Source: Watersipora subatra (lineage: Eukaryota > Bryozoa > Gymnolaemata > Cheilostomatida > Watersiporidae). Taken from it: a stretch of DNA of 64,000 nucleotides. Below are positions 12,501 through 22,096 of the stretch, in pieces (the stretch's first letter is position 1; every line of letters starts with the position of its first letter). The position numbers and the translations under genes were made by a program. The DNA lies in assembly GCF_963576615.1 (NCBI RefSeq), contig NC_088717.1, forward strand, positions 56,437,526-56,501,525, in the 5' to 3' direction. The notes beneath the pieces are model-generated. The model saw only the letters and a list, made by a program, of their open reading frames with translations. It was not told where the DNA came from and searched no databases.

Positions 12501-15500
12501 GTATTGCTCATCGTGTACCTCTATTGCTCATCGTGTACCTCTATTGCTCATCCTGTACCTCTATTGCTCATCCTGTACCTCTATTGCTCATCGTGCACCT
12601 GTAGTGCTGATCGTGTACCTGTATTGCTCACTGTGTACCTGTAGTGCTCACTGTGTACCTCGATTGCTCATCGTGTACCTCTATTGCTCATCGTGTACTT
12701 GTATTGCTCATCGTGTATCTGTATTACTCACTGCATACCTGTATTGCTCACTGTGTACCTCTATTGCTCATCGTGTACCTCTATTGCTCATCGTGTACCT
12801 CTGTTGCTCATCGTGTACCTGTATTGCTCATCGTGTACCTCTATTGCTCATCGTGTACCTCTATTGCTCATCGTGTACCTCTATTGCTCATCGTGTACCT
12901 CTATTGCTCATTGTGTACCTCTATTGCTCATCGTGTACCTCTATTGCTCATCGTGTACCTGTTTTGCTCATTGTGTACCTGTATTGCTCATTGTGTACCT
13001 GGTATTGCCTACTGTAAAGCGGTATTGCTCATTGGGCTACGATATTGCTCATTGGGTGGTGGTATTACCCATTGGATGGTGGAATTACTCACTGTGTGAT
13101 GGCATTTTTCATTATTTTATGGTTTTTAATGACTCTGGTAATTTTTTCACTATATTTAGTAACTGCTACAATGTGAATTCACATGTACAATAGCAACAGC
13201 AAGTCTATGAAGTTGAAAAGTTAAGAAAACTTCTCATGTTGGCTAACAGCAACTGATCTGAAAGACCAGAATAGAACTTGTTTTTGTTCTTATCGGTAAC
13301 TCAAGGAGTTGTTTTTCTTTGTTGTGCTCCATTTCGTTTCATCACTGAGCCGTTTACTTTTCGCTGCACCGCTGACATCACATCCTATAATCTGTAGTGG
13401 GGACGGCACTCTCAGCTGTGTCAACATTAAAAACAGAAAGTTGGAGCTGCAGTCGGAATTGTTTGAATCGGAGTTGTTGTCTATAGCAATAATGAAGGTA
13501 TGATAACTCTATTGTTTCATTCATACCTTTATAAACTTCAAGTTGTTTTCTACAGCAATAATGAAGGTATGATAACTTTATTGTTTCATTCATACCTTTA
13601 TAAACATGGAGTTGTTGTCTATAGCAATAATGAAGGTATTATAACTCTTGTTTCATTCATACCTTTATAAACATCAAGTTGTTGTCTATAGCAATAATGA
13701 AGGTATTATAACTCTATTATTTCATTCATACCTTTATAAACTTGGAGTTGTTTTATATAGCAATAATGAAGATATTATAACTCTATTGTTTCATTCATAC
13801 CTTTATAAACTTGGAGTTGTTGTCTATAGCAACAATGAAGGTGTTATAACTCTATTGTTTCATTCATACCTTTATAAACTTGTAGTTGCCTTTTACGTGT
13901 CTCTGTCATCAACATGTTATCTACACAGTAATGGCTCTATTGATTAGAGGGTGAGCCATGAACGAATTTAAATAAAAATATTTAGCCATCACGGAATGAG
14001 TTCATTATATGGCATGTGGTCCGTACTAATAGCTTATTAGCATTAGTCATTTATAACTTTGTTAGATCAATAAAATTTACATACTGACTGCCAACAAGCT
14101 CTACCTGACTCAGTTATCTCAGCTGATCGTCTACCTCTATCGCAACAAGAGCTACTGTAATTGTGCAACAAACATCAGGTTTACATGAGTAGGGTACCCT
14201 AGGACACTTATGTATTCGCGTCATCGAACTTTCGCATTTTCGCGGTGTCATCCTCTCGCGAAAATTTCATGAGCGAAACTAAACTATCATAACGAACGTG
14301 CAAAAACGCGAAGTTAAATAGCTTTGTTCATTGATCTCCACAATAAAATCGTCATATTAGAAATGCAGGCAATTTTCGTCTGTGGTTGGGCTCAATGGGA
14401 AATTTCTGGTAAACTCATTATAGCTAATACACCGACTGAGCAGCATGGCAAAGCAAATTAAGATGATAACAGTTTAGTCACCGAATTTGTAACTGATGAG
14501 GATGAAAGTCTGGTAGGTGAAGTCGTAAAATTGAAGAATAATTATTGTAATGATGAATTTTATTACCAACCAAAAACAATATCAACCCTCATCAGGTCCA
14601 ACCACATTATCTCTTTCACTGCCAACCATGTACAAATTAGCTATCGGCCTAGTGCCAGCCATTTTACCGACATTGCCGATATCGCTTCATCATATGTATA
14701 CAGTATTTTTTCAAGTTCAATATCTAGAACATTTTTGTTTCATATTTTATTTTGCCAACATTTTAACCAATATTGCTATGCAAAAAATCAATGTATCTCT
14801 ACTTGTGCACGATGATAAAGCTATGTGAAGCTATGATCGATCCGAAGCTAAAACGATCTTCCACAATGTTCCTTACTCTTACAAAACTATTACTTTCACC
14901 ACTGTCAGAGACAGTGCTGCTACTTGAATTATCTGTATAATCACGAATATCTAATTCTTAGTTAGCTATAATGTCATCAACGACTAATTACGTTCCTGTT
15001 TTATGGCTCGCGCGCGGGAGTTAATGAACCCACAGAAAAATGTTCGTTTTTAGATTAGAAATTCTCAGATGTTTAAAATTGCTTTGTTGTTTTAGGCTGA
15101 TTTTATAGAGAAATCTTCGGACAACACAGTCAATTTCATAAAACTCTTAAAGAACGTGGGTTATGTGGTCAATGAATTATAAAATCAGGTTACCACGCAA
15201 TTGCTAAGAAAGTCCAAAAATGCGTTTACGGCAATGGCCCCTAGAAGACGCATAAATGCGTTTATGGCAGCGAAAGGGTTATACAGTTCTGGTTGTGAAG
15301 TTGGTTGTTACGTATCTATTTTCTTCTTCTTGAGATTCGAGTGTGAAAGTCACGGCGGGAGGGACCTAGACGTCATTGATAGTCCAAGAAACAAATGGCA
15401 GCAATTGATCAAATTGAATTATCTATCTCACCCACACATTTCAACATGCGGTTTACAAATACGAACTATTCCATAATTGAATTTTTTTTCTTATTAGTGA

Positions 15501-18144
15501 ACTGAACCTGAGGAATGTAATCTGTTTTTTCCACTGCATTTATTTTCACATCACTATATTTTTGCACTCATCAGAGCCGCGAAATTAAGTTGCAGCGAAA
15601 TTTTACTCTGTGTGCTACTCACGAAACTAAATACTAGCGAAAGAAAAGTGTCCTAGGGTACTTCTACTAGTGCAGAAATACCCATACTCCGCTAGCAAAG
15701 AGTCTACTACTAAAACTACTCATATAAATCATAGAACCTAGAGGTTTTTGAAACTGTAAATCATTTCTAGACATAAAGTTATCATTGACTGAGTAGCTCT
15801 ATTGAGAGCTTTTGAAAAAAATAGGACATATTTTTACCAAACAGTTTTGTGCGAGAAGGTGGAGCATTTTCGCATTGCCATATTACATACACTTGATGAA
15901 ATGTTAGTGTACACATCAGTTATCTAGTGTAATTGGACCTCTTGTGTGTCTACCAGTTTACCTTAGGTTGGACTGTTCTGTATCAACTACATGACACCTG
16001 TATGACAATGATTAAACTTTCACCTCCCTTAGGGATTTGAAGGACTTTACCCTCTTCCCTGTTTTTTCTCATACTGCTGAGTTATCAGCCAACTTCCCTC
16101 CCATCAAAATGTTTGACGACATTTTTAACATGTTTCAACTGTATAAGTGAACTATTATATTCATATTTATTATTTATATTATCTATTTGTAGAATAATAG
16201 CAAAGTAGTCTGTGGAGATGGAGATGGTAGCCTTCAAATCTTTAACTGGGGCGAGTGGGGTAACATCAGTGACAGGTACCCAGGCCATCCCTCGAGTATA
16301 GACTGCATGCTTCCTTTGAGCGATGATATCATGTGTACAGGTTGCATGGATGGCAAACTCAGGTGATGTTATTTGTAAAGGAAGGGGTGTAGAGTGCCCT
16401 GCTTTTACTCATTTACTGCTAGATTTCATGCTAATGCTTATATCCTGCTATTATTTCATAATTTTATACTGGCTCATGAATCCGATCAAACTGAGCAGTG
16501 AGCAAGCTTGAGAAAGACAAAGAAGATAACAGTTTTCAAGTTATCAGTCCTGAATTTTCTCTCACACCTTGTTATATCAAAGTGGTACTGTTTACCCTTT
16601 GCTGAGCTGAGTCATCCTCAGCCATTGTAAGCTGACTATGCAGAACTGTGTTACATTCATGACCCTGACAAGATAGATTGTACTAGACATGAAATTGAAA
16701 GATTGGGTGATTATGTTTATACATTGAGGGTGTTGGATTGACAATAGCACAGAGTGTCATTATCAGGATATTCTTGTCTTATCAGGATGTTCCTGCCTTA
16801 TCAGGATGTTCTTGCCTTATCTGGATATTCTTGCCTTATCAGGATATTCGTGTCTTATCAGGATGTTCTTGCCTTATCAGGATGTTCTTGCCTTATCAGG
16901 ATATTGCCACTTGGTGTGCTCATGCGTATATCATATTTATTAAAAAAATTTCATTAACCATTACTCCAAATTAAAACATACAGGTTGGGCCAAGAATAAT
17001 TTAAAAAAAATACAGATATTATGTTGTCTCACCTATTAGCCTTTTGTGAAAATGGTTAAGGGGCAAATAACTTTGATGAGTTTTACTCATCTGCGCACAA
17101 GCTGTTAAGCAGGTCGATTACGAACATGAAGTGTTGTTGTTATAGTCATGTGACAAACATGAAGTATTGTTGTCATAGTCGTGTCACTTGTGTTTCGTTT
17201 AACTTAGTATAAGACTTTGTCTGCTATCAGAAACTTGAAGAATTTTGTTCAAGTTAATCTAATATTTGTCATATTATGGGTGGGTTGTCATGTCACCTTA
17301 TTCTTTGGTTGCACATTGTTAAGGACCTTTAGTTTATTGCATGACACTGTTTATCAATACGTGTGACATTATTCACCTTCTGCACAGCTCAAATGTTCCC
17401 AAAGTTTTAATGGTTGAATTTAAGTTGTTTTTATCATACTCGGTTGAAGATTACAATAAAAGCGCTTAAAAATTGTTCCATTCTTAGCTGCCCTAAAAAA
17501 TATGAAACCAACCTAGTTTTTTATTATGTTTTATTTTATGCGTAATACATATTACGTTTAATGTATTAAATAAAAGTGTGCAGATCTCAAAATTTCAACA
17601 AACCATCCTAAAGGGTAGACCAAGGGAGGCAAATCCGTAATTGGTTTCACAATTTTACTCATATCAAATCTCATTTAGTGTTGCTGATAAATTCTGTGCC
17701 AGTAAACAGGGTCACTTCTTATGCTTGTGAGACTGGATACAAAATTAAGTTTATTTAAATTTCGTTGGAAATTTATTATGGAAAGGCTAATTCATACACA
17801 TTTTTAGGTTTTAACCTCAATGTGACCTATATTTGCAGGAGTAAGAGCGTGTAGCTTTTCCATACGCTTCTTTATAACACTGAATATGTTACAGGTTGGT
17901 CCACATCCTCCCTAATTGCATTGAGCGCACGCTGGGCACCCATGGAGACCTGCCAGTCCAGAGTCTCTCTCTCAGCCATGATGCGTCTCTTATAGCCTCA
18001 TGCTCTCATGATGAATACATCAGGTTCTGGGCGACGCCTCAGCTGGAAAACATTGAAGTAGGATCTCATAGCAAAAGAAAAGGCAAAAAAGTTGGAAAAA
18101 ATGAACGTTTAAAGGAAAAGAAAGAGTTCTTTTCTGATTTATAG
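3549..18144 (+). CDS. WDR55: WD repeat-containing protein 55 (WDR55), seven exons, complete
   Basis: Exons: 3549-3670, 4658-4852, 5037-5126, 11109-11201, 13398-13497, 16193-16362, 17895-18144. They join in phase to 1020 bp (339 aa plus stop); the human protein is 383 aa. Recognisable WDR55 signatures, in order: the N-terminal DVCFHPGKAAVAVGDISGNV strand, LYSYDEKRED, VTPDGSHLYSAGKDK, HESAIYSVES then a GDEDGVVKMWD blade, ENDEYISDMVCH, TSGDGTLSCVN, VVCGDGDGSLQIFNWGEWG, SSIDCMLPLSDDIMCTG, LVHILPNCIERTLGTHGD, SHDEYIRFW, and a lysine-rich tail ending FFSDL. WDR55 is a seven-bladed propeller protein of the nucleolus needed for ribosomal RNA maturation. The lysine-rich tail fits nucleolar targeting. 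Intron 3 starts with GC (AG|GCAAGT), the other introns with GT. The start codon was chosen because it opens the WDR55 homology; a further 5' untranslated exon is possible. Confidence 0.93.
3880..3965 (+). repeat. Degenerate tRNA-derived SINE head
   Basis: The stretch GGTTGTCCGGTTGGTAGGAC...GGCAGACCATTGGTCTAAACC resembles the A box and B box of an RNA polymerase III promoter in a tRNA-like fold, but the B box is a poor match and there is no clean acceptor stem. It lies in WDR55 intron 1. Read as a SINE remnant, not a tRNA gene. Confidence 0.35.
4150..4550. repeat. AT-rich duplicated segment
   Basis: A stretch starting ATCTTTTAGCATTAGCCGATAC and running into (AT)-rich runs occurs twice, near 4162 and near 4350, separated by low-complexity TATA/TTATAA sequence. 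It lies in WDR55 intron 1 just before exon 2. Local duplication with microsatellite expansion. Confidence 0.6.
6398..6500 (+). repeat. Fragment of dispersed repeat (CGGCGTTGC family)
   Basis: GAATGTCCGGCGTTGCACGATAATAAAAAATGGTT followed by TTTATTTTTAATCAACATA matches the start of the longer copy at 7262 and the fragment near 59560. It lies in WDR55 intron 3, directly after a 28-bp tandem duplication (GTTGATACTACTGCC...) at 6342-6402. Confidence 0.5.
7110..7261 (+). repeat. tRNA-derived SINE
   Basis: A tRNA-like head (GTGATGTAGTGGATAGAAATG as A-box region, GAGTTCAATTCC as B box) is followed by the tail TTTTTTCGTTCCTAAAACTATCG and CATGACTGG-type sequence. The same organisation is found near 44535 and 59884 on this strand. 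It passes straight into the dispersed repeat that starts at 7262. Confidence 0.6.
7262..8045 (+). mobile_element. Dispersed repeat, CGGCGTTGCCCGGGT family, longest copy
   Basis: It starts CTAGCTGTGCTACCCGGCG and ends GACAGACATACTTTGAGAAA followed by (AT)n. The same head occurs at 44727 and, reversed, at 35862; the same tail occurs at 44960-44995. An internal block (GACATTGGTACAAATGTAAA through GAGAGAATGTAGAGGC) matches the reverse complement of 35380-35465. A short simple-repeat tail is typical of RTE-type non-LTR retrotransposons, but no reverse transcriptase frame is visible, so the class is not settled. A DNA transposon has inserted into its AT tail at 8046. Confidence 0.6.
8349..10136. 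mobile_element. Inner TA-flanked element A (1.79 kb), nested in copy 1
   Basis: Ends are CCCTACAGGATGAATTTATT and, inverted, ...AATATTTTCATCCTGTAGGG, with TA at 8347-8348 and 10137-10138. The uninterrupted site is seen in copy 2 near 14470 (AGATGATAACAGTTTAGTCA). Its ends resemble those of the host element (CCCTA start, TTATTCGCG inside), so the two families may be mobilised by related transposases. Inside lies a small gene-like cassette (8520-9290) and an imperfect 150-bp direct repeat around 9700-9980. Confidence 0.8.
8549..9134 (+). CDS. Unrecognised small gene-like cassette inside element A
   Basis: A possible first exon (ATG at 8549, reading MLFHGKQFLLRPEVF) precedes a good donor (GTGGTAAGTAATG at 8640) and an acceptor (TGTTTTAG at 8750). 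After it, from ATG 8789, runs a 66-aa frame with MIARVVDVILRRSPIIQGGL and later FKKGTKTPLRAQIFGQ, ending at 8989. A second frame with coding-like composition (SHEEGSDDNFLTSHVVARES) overlaps its end and stops at 9134, so a frameshift or small intron may separate them. AATAAA-type signals follow near 9247 and 9273. No domain is recognised. It could be a captured host gene fragment or a decayed transposon gene; exon joins are tentative. Confidence 0.3.
10441..10856. mobile_element. Inner TA-flanked MITE B (416 bp), nested in copy 1
   Basis: Ends CCGTACTTTTCGGACGATTA and, inverted, ...TATAGTCCAAACAGTACGG are flanked by TA (10439-10440, 10857-10858). The inner repeats read as GGACTATAAACCGC / GGACGATTAGCCGC, with several GCGGCTTAT motifs. 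Copy 2 has the empty site near 15466 (ACGAACTATTCCATAATTGA). No coding capacity. Confidence 0.8.
11237..13008. repeat. Minisatellite, 20-bp unit, about 88 copies (WDR55 intron 4)
   Basis: The unit is CTATTGCTCAYYGTGTACCT, with two main variants (CACTGTG and CATCGTG). The 20-bp register holds for the whole array with almost no insertions or deletions. None of the three plus-strand frames meets a stop, because 20 is not a multiple of 3 and the unit contains no stop in any phase. The long leucine/cysteine-rich open frames here are products of the repeat, not genes. The array begins 36 bp after the exon 4 donor. Blocks of several units are themselves duplicated (compare 11401-11560 with 12021-12180). 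Confidence 0.95.
13471..13893 (+). repeat. 69-bp tandem repeat copying the end of WDR55 exon 5 and its donor
   Basis: The unit spans the last 27 bases of exon 5 (GAGTTGTTGTCTATAGCAAT then AATGAAG), the donor GTATGA and 36 bases of intron. About six copies follow one another. Only the first donor (at 13498) keeps the WDR55 frame: reading on gives AAG GTA TGA, a stop. Later copies vary the donor (GTATTA, ATATTA, GTGTTA). Confidence 0.9.
14197..15658. mobile_element. TA-flanked MITE, copy 2 (1.46 kb), uninterrupted
   Basis: Same terminal inverted repeats as copy 1 (CCCTAGGACACTTATGTATT ... AAAAGTGTCCTAGGG), with TA at 14195-14196 and 15659-15660. It matches copy 1 over about the first 390 and last 300 bp and has about 700 bp of internal sequence that copy 1 lacks. 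Short frames inside (for example MKNNYCNDEFYYQP) also exist in copy 1 but show no transposase motif. Lies in WDR55 intron 5. Confidence 0.8.
16764..16908. repeat. Short tandem repeat, 19-bp unit, about 8 copies
   Basis: Unit close to ATCAGGATGTTCTTGCCTT, in WDR55 intron 6. The two overlapping open frames here are repeat readings. Confidence 0.8.
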
Positions 18145-19340
18145 CAGATTTTAATATTCCTTAAAATGGCACTTTATTTATGCCTGGTTTTTGATACTGG
18201 GAAGGCTGATAGAAGGTGACATCCGCTATAAAATCAGTGGAAAGTTAGTGAAATGACAACATGTGACGGGTACCTGCATGTGCATGGCACATTTCAGACA
18301 ACTTCTTGTCATTACCCTTGTTAGGTTTGTTTATTATAAACCTATCTAGACTGTTTGGATGCATTAGCTTGCTTTACACCAAGTTTTGGTGATGACAAAG
18401 AATTTGTTGTTGTATTTCTGGAGCTGCTAAAAACGCTGAAGGTTGCTGCCCGTATTTGCTGATCATACGATGTAACATTGGTGCATATACACCTGAGATT
18501 TTCTCAGGCCTGTTTAAATAGATCTCATTCTGTCACAAATATATGGGTCTAGTAGGTCGCGTTCTTGCTGTTTTGTTAGTGAATATCAATTCCTCGGGTG
18601 TTCAAAAACAGAAAATGGCCTGTACTAGCCTCTGAGTTATATAAACATACTATAGTCTCACGATTTAGTAAAAATATAGTAGCTTCAGAAGTCTACCAGC
18701 ATCCCATAGCCTCAGAAGTCTGTGAACATACCATAATCTCAGGAGTCCATAGATATACAATAACCTCAGATCTCTACAAAGACGTTGGGCTCACAATCTA
18801 AAAACTATTTTAAAATGTCAGCAATCCCATTTGCTATGTTTATGTAACCTCTGTGTATATACTAGCACAGATCTATGATCGAAATTCCCAGCAATCTCAG
18901 CCATGTAGATCAGTTCTCATACCAGAGCTTCTGAGAACAACCCTTCTCTTATCATTATTCTTATCCAGTCATTCTTATCAAGACCTGCCTATCTAATCAC
19001 TCTATTGTCTGTTATATCTATAATTGTATGCTTCTTGTTGCATAATTCCTTCTCCAAGGCTGTTCATTTGAGTGTTTTAGTATTTCCTCGTGACATAAGG
19101 GGTAGAGTGAGACTTCACCAAGGTTATGGGTTTACCTACACTTTTGCTTTTCGTGAGTACATTGTTTCTATTCTTGTCTGTCGCTGTTTTATGTTAGTAT
19201 ATGTATATGCATAGAGACAGGAGAGCATTCTTACAATCATAATTGTTGGTCTGTTGACCGGCTCTAACTTGAGGTCAACACAACATAGGCTAAATATCAA
19301 CTAGCTAAACTAAATATAACATATATCGACTAACTAGAAT
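18145..19340. other. WDR55 3' flank and intergenic DNA
   Basis: It starts with the WDR55 3' untranslated region; no AATAAA was seen in the first 200 bases after the stop. Around 18640-18790 there is a degenerate tandem repeat (AGTAGCTTCAGAAGTCTACC-like units). No other gene was recognised. Confidence 0.4.
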
Positions 19341-19344
19341 ATAA

Positions 19345-19675
19345 ACATATATAATATATAGAGTAAATATAACACAAGTTTGCCAGAATAGAATAACTTT
19401 CATGGATTAGTCAGTCACCATTAACACTTGGTCCATGTAACATTTTAAACACTTACCAAATCATAATTGTTCCAATGTTTTCGACAAGAAATACAAATGG
19501 TAATATTTTCAACTTTTATATTACTGTTGAACACTGAAACTGTTACTATGAACAATTATGATTTGATTAGTACTGGAGATGTTTCAAAGCCCAAGTATTA
19601 ATGGTGACGGCCAAGTCCACGAGTTATGCTATTCTAGCAAGCTTTTGTTATATTTACTTTATATATTATATATAT
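19345..19675. mobile_element. Foldback/MITE-like element with about 110-bp inverted repeats
   Basis: The left arm (GAGTAAATATAACACAAGTT ... CACCATTAACACTTGG) is matched by the reverse complement of the right arm (AAGTATTAATGGTGACGG ... TTTTGTTATATTTACTTT). Both ends run into (TA)n, so the exact borders and target duplication cannot be set. No coding capacity. Confidence 0.65.
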
Positions 19676-20416
19676 AATACTTATATTTTAGTAGTCCCAT
19701 ATATAATGGTGAAGCTGTTTAGAATCTAAAAAGCTTCACCATTGCATTACCTGTTACCTTTCATAGTCTGAAGTGTCTGTGCCACAGCATGGGCGATCAA
19801 CCAACTCAGTTTAAAAAGTACTTGGTTGATTGTTGCCTAAACCTTAAAAAGCCTTACTCTCTTTGTCACAAGGCTTTTTACACACAAGTATCTCTTCTGC
19901 AGATCGCTTGCACAGGTAAATGCGTCTATGATTTGGCTAGGGAGATTTACAAAGCTGTAATTCTCCCAGAAACTGATTTACTAATCATCTAAAATCTTGC
20001 AGACTTCATCCCTCTGAGTATTATTTGGTTGCATGTCTTTAAAGCGTTTCTACCATCAGAGAAATGTGAGAGTAAATTTAACATGATGTCTCAAGTTTAT
20101 ATAAATGTGATAACAACTTGGTCATATTGATTAGACAACTCCTCTGCTGCTAACCACACTCAAGCTGTTGCAGAATTCGCTTATTAAATAATGATACCAA
20201 CATTTCTTACATAACATTCAAGTTAATTATGTAATTTTATATTTGAATCATGGCATCATATGAGAAACTGGAGATCTCTGAATCACACATGGGTTTGAAA
20301 TGACTCATATTATTATACTGAAGCTATAAAAAGACTAGTAACTCAGAAATATCTTGACTGGTTCAATCACTCGATTCAAAACACTTGTATGATAACTCTG
20401 TGCATGCTAGACTCTT

Positions 20417-20470
20417 CTCCTTGAACATTGGTAAGTCTCCTTGAACATTGGTAAGTCTTCTTGAACATTG
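20417..20470 (+). repeat. Triplicated CTCCTTGAACATTGGTAAGT unit
   Basis: Three copies of a 20-bp unit, each ending in a splice-donor-like GGTAAGT (GGTAACT in the last). It looks like the exon-edge duplications elsewhere in this window and may mark the end of an unrecognised exon, possibly a 5' exon of the Jagged-like gene. Confidence 0.5.
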
Positions 20471-21239
20471 GTAACTTTTTCTGATAGATAGTGGATGCTC
20501 ATGCTCCTGCTGTTGATTCGATAATGCATGACATGACAGCACTGTTACATGTATAGTTTATAGACATTACGAAGATAAGCGGAGATAACTAGAATCACTC
20601 TTTGTTTTTATAGTCCAAGCGCTACATAGAATTGTACATGAGTTAAAAAACTTGTCACTAGAGATTTAATTTTTCTTGAGGTAGGAATATTTCACTAGTT
20701 TTAATAGTTTTTTTAGCAGGAGACTTGACTACTTTTCTAGTGTTTGAAAAAAAACTTGCCAATTTTTTAAAATTAATAATTTATAATATGACAAAACAAC
20801 CGGACAAAACAAAAATGCTATATAGTAAGTTCTTTTAAAACAGTATGACATTAAAACGCCGTTACAATTTGTAACTTTAAAGATTATTTGGGCAGCAGTA
20901 GCAAAAAGGTGGTCTGGTATAAGTGCTAGGAATATATTTTCTCTAAAGCACTTGTTCTACTAGCTTGCATCAAAGAAGCTCAAGGATAAGCGGTTAGACT
21001 GAATGTCGTTAAGAAGTCAGTTCCAAATTCTTTGCAATAACCGCTTCAAGAAGTAACTGGGAGATCTGACAATCTCTATCGCAGCTGTCTATGGTGGCAT
21101 GCTGTCAAGCCTTGCGCTGCTGCCTTCGTGCTTAGTGACAACTCTAGTTGATAGTATTCCCGTCACTCAAATTTTTTCTTGAGTTGCTCTGTTTTTGTGT
21201 ACTTTGCAGCCAAGCTTCACTGATACGACTAAACAGGTC

Positions 21240-21480
21240 TTACATGTATATAGTATCTGGCTTATTGACTGACATGACTAAACAGGGATTTTGTAGTAAC
21301 AGGCTTGTTGATTGACATGACTAAGCAGGTTATTTATGGTAGCAGGCTTGTTGACTGTCATGGCTAAGCAGGTGTTCTATAGTAACAGGCTTGTTGACTG
21401 ACATGACTAAGCAGGTCTGCTATAGTAACAGGCCTGTTGGCTGACATGACTAAGCAGGTCATCTATAGGAATAGGCTTGA
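21240..21480. repeat. Degenerate tandem repeat, about 43-bp unit, 5-6 copies
   Basis: Unit close to GGCTTGTTGACTGACATGAC plus TAAGCAGGTCTGCTATAGTAACA. Intergenic. Confidence 0.75.
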
Positions 21481-22096
21481 ATGACATGACTGACAGACAT
21501 GACTGAATAGTATCAGGCTTTGCATGAAGTTTTAAAACAGCAAGTTCAAGACTATGCAGTGCATGACTATTGTTTATAACAATTACCATATTTAATTGAA
21601 AGGTTTGCTCTATTCAGCTGTCACAGATTTAGCAGAACAGGGCATCTTCTCTGAATTTTACGCTATCTCTACTTGTTTGGCATATCCAAAGCCATTGGGA
21701 ATTTATCTCTAGCTTTCAGCACAATGATAAAATTACTTGTGTTATTGCAGTTATAGATAATTTAAAGGCTACTTTCATGTTACAATGCAGGCTGTCAGTT
21801 CAAGTTATGAACATTATTTATGGCATCTTGTTGCCATAATTTGTAGAGTAAATATTTTTTGTTTTTTGCTTGGGTAAGCTTTGCCCAACATTTACAGCAA
21901 CGTTTTTATTTTTCACATGTATTTCTTTTAGTTTATAAATATTTTGAAAAATAATCTACAAAGCATAAACACTGCTACAATAGTTGATTCTAGAAACTAT
22001 TAAGGAAAATGATGACCCAAGCTATTATTAATTACATTTAGAGGTTGTCTTCTCTCTGGATATACAAGTGAATGACAGAAATCTACATTTCCTCAG

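Larger units (their letters stand above)
19680..22096. other. Intergenic DNA upstream of the Jagged-like gene
   Basis: No gene was recognised. The missing first exon of the Jagged-like gene (signal peptide) should lie here or earlier. A frame at 21099 (MLSSLALLPSCLVTTLV) looks like a signal peptide but has no donor in the phase that exon 22097 needs. Two small tandem repeats are listed separately. Confidence 0.35.

Noticed and set aside
11110..13193. Several long open frames (up to 469 aa) of repeated Tyr-Leu-Tyr-Cys-Ser blocks
   Set aside because: They are readings of a 20-bp minisatellite open in all three frames; only the first 93 bases (exon 4) belong to a gene.
19005..19214. Hydrophobic frame that could be a signal peptide exon
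   Set aside because: It begins with TTG, not ATG, and lacks a suitable donor.
21099..21177. Signal-peptide-like frame MLSSLALLPSCLVTTLV as first exon of the Jagged-like gene
   Set aside because: It ends in a stop, and none of its GT sites gives the phase needed to join exon 22097.
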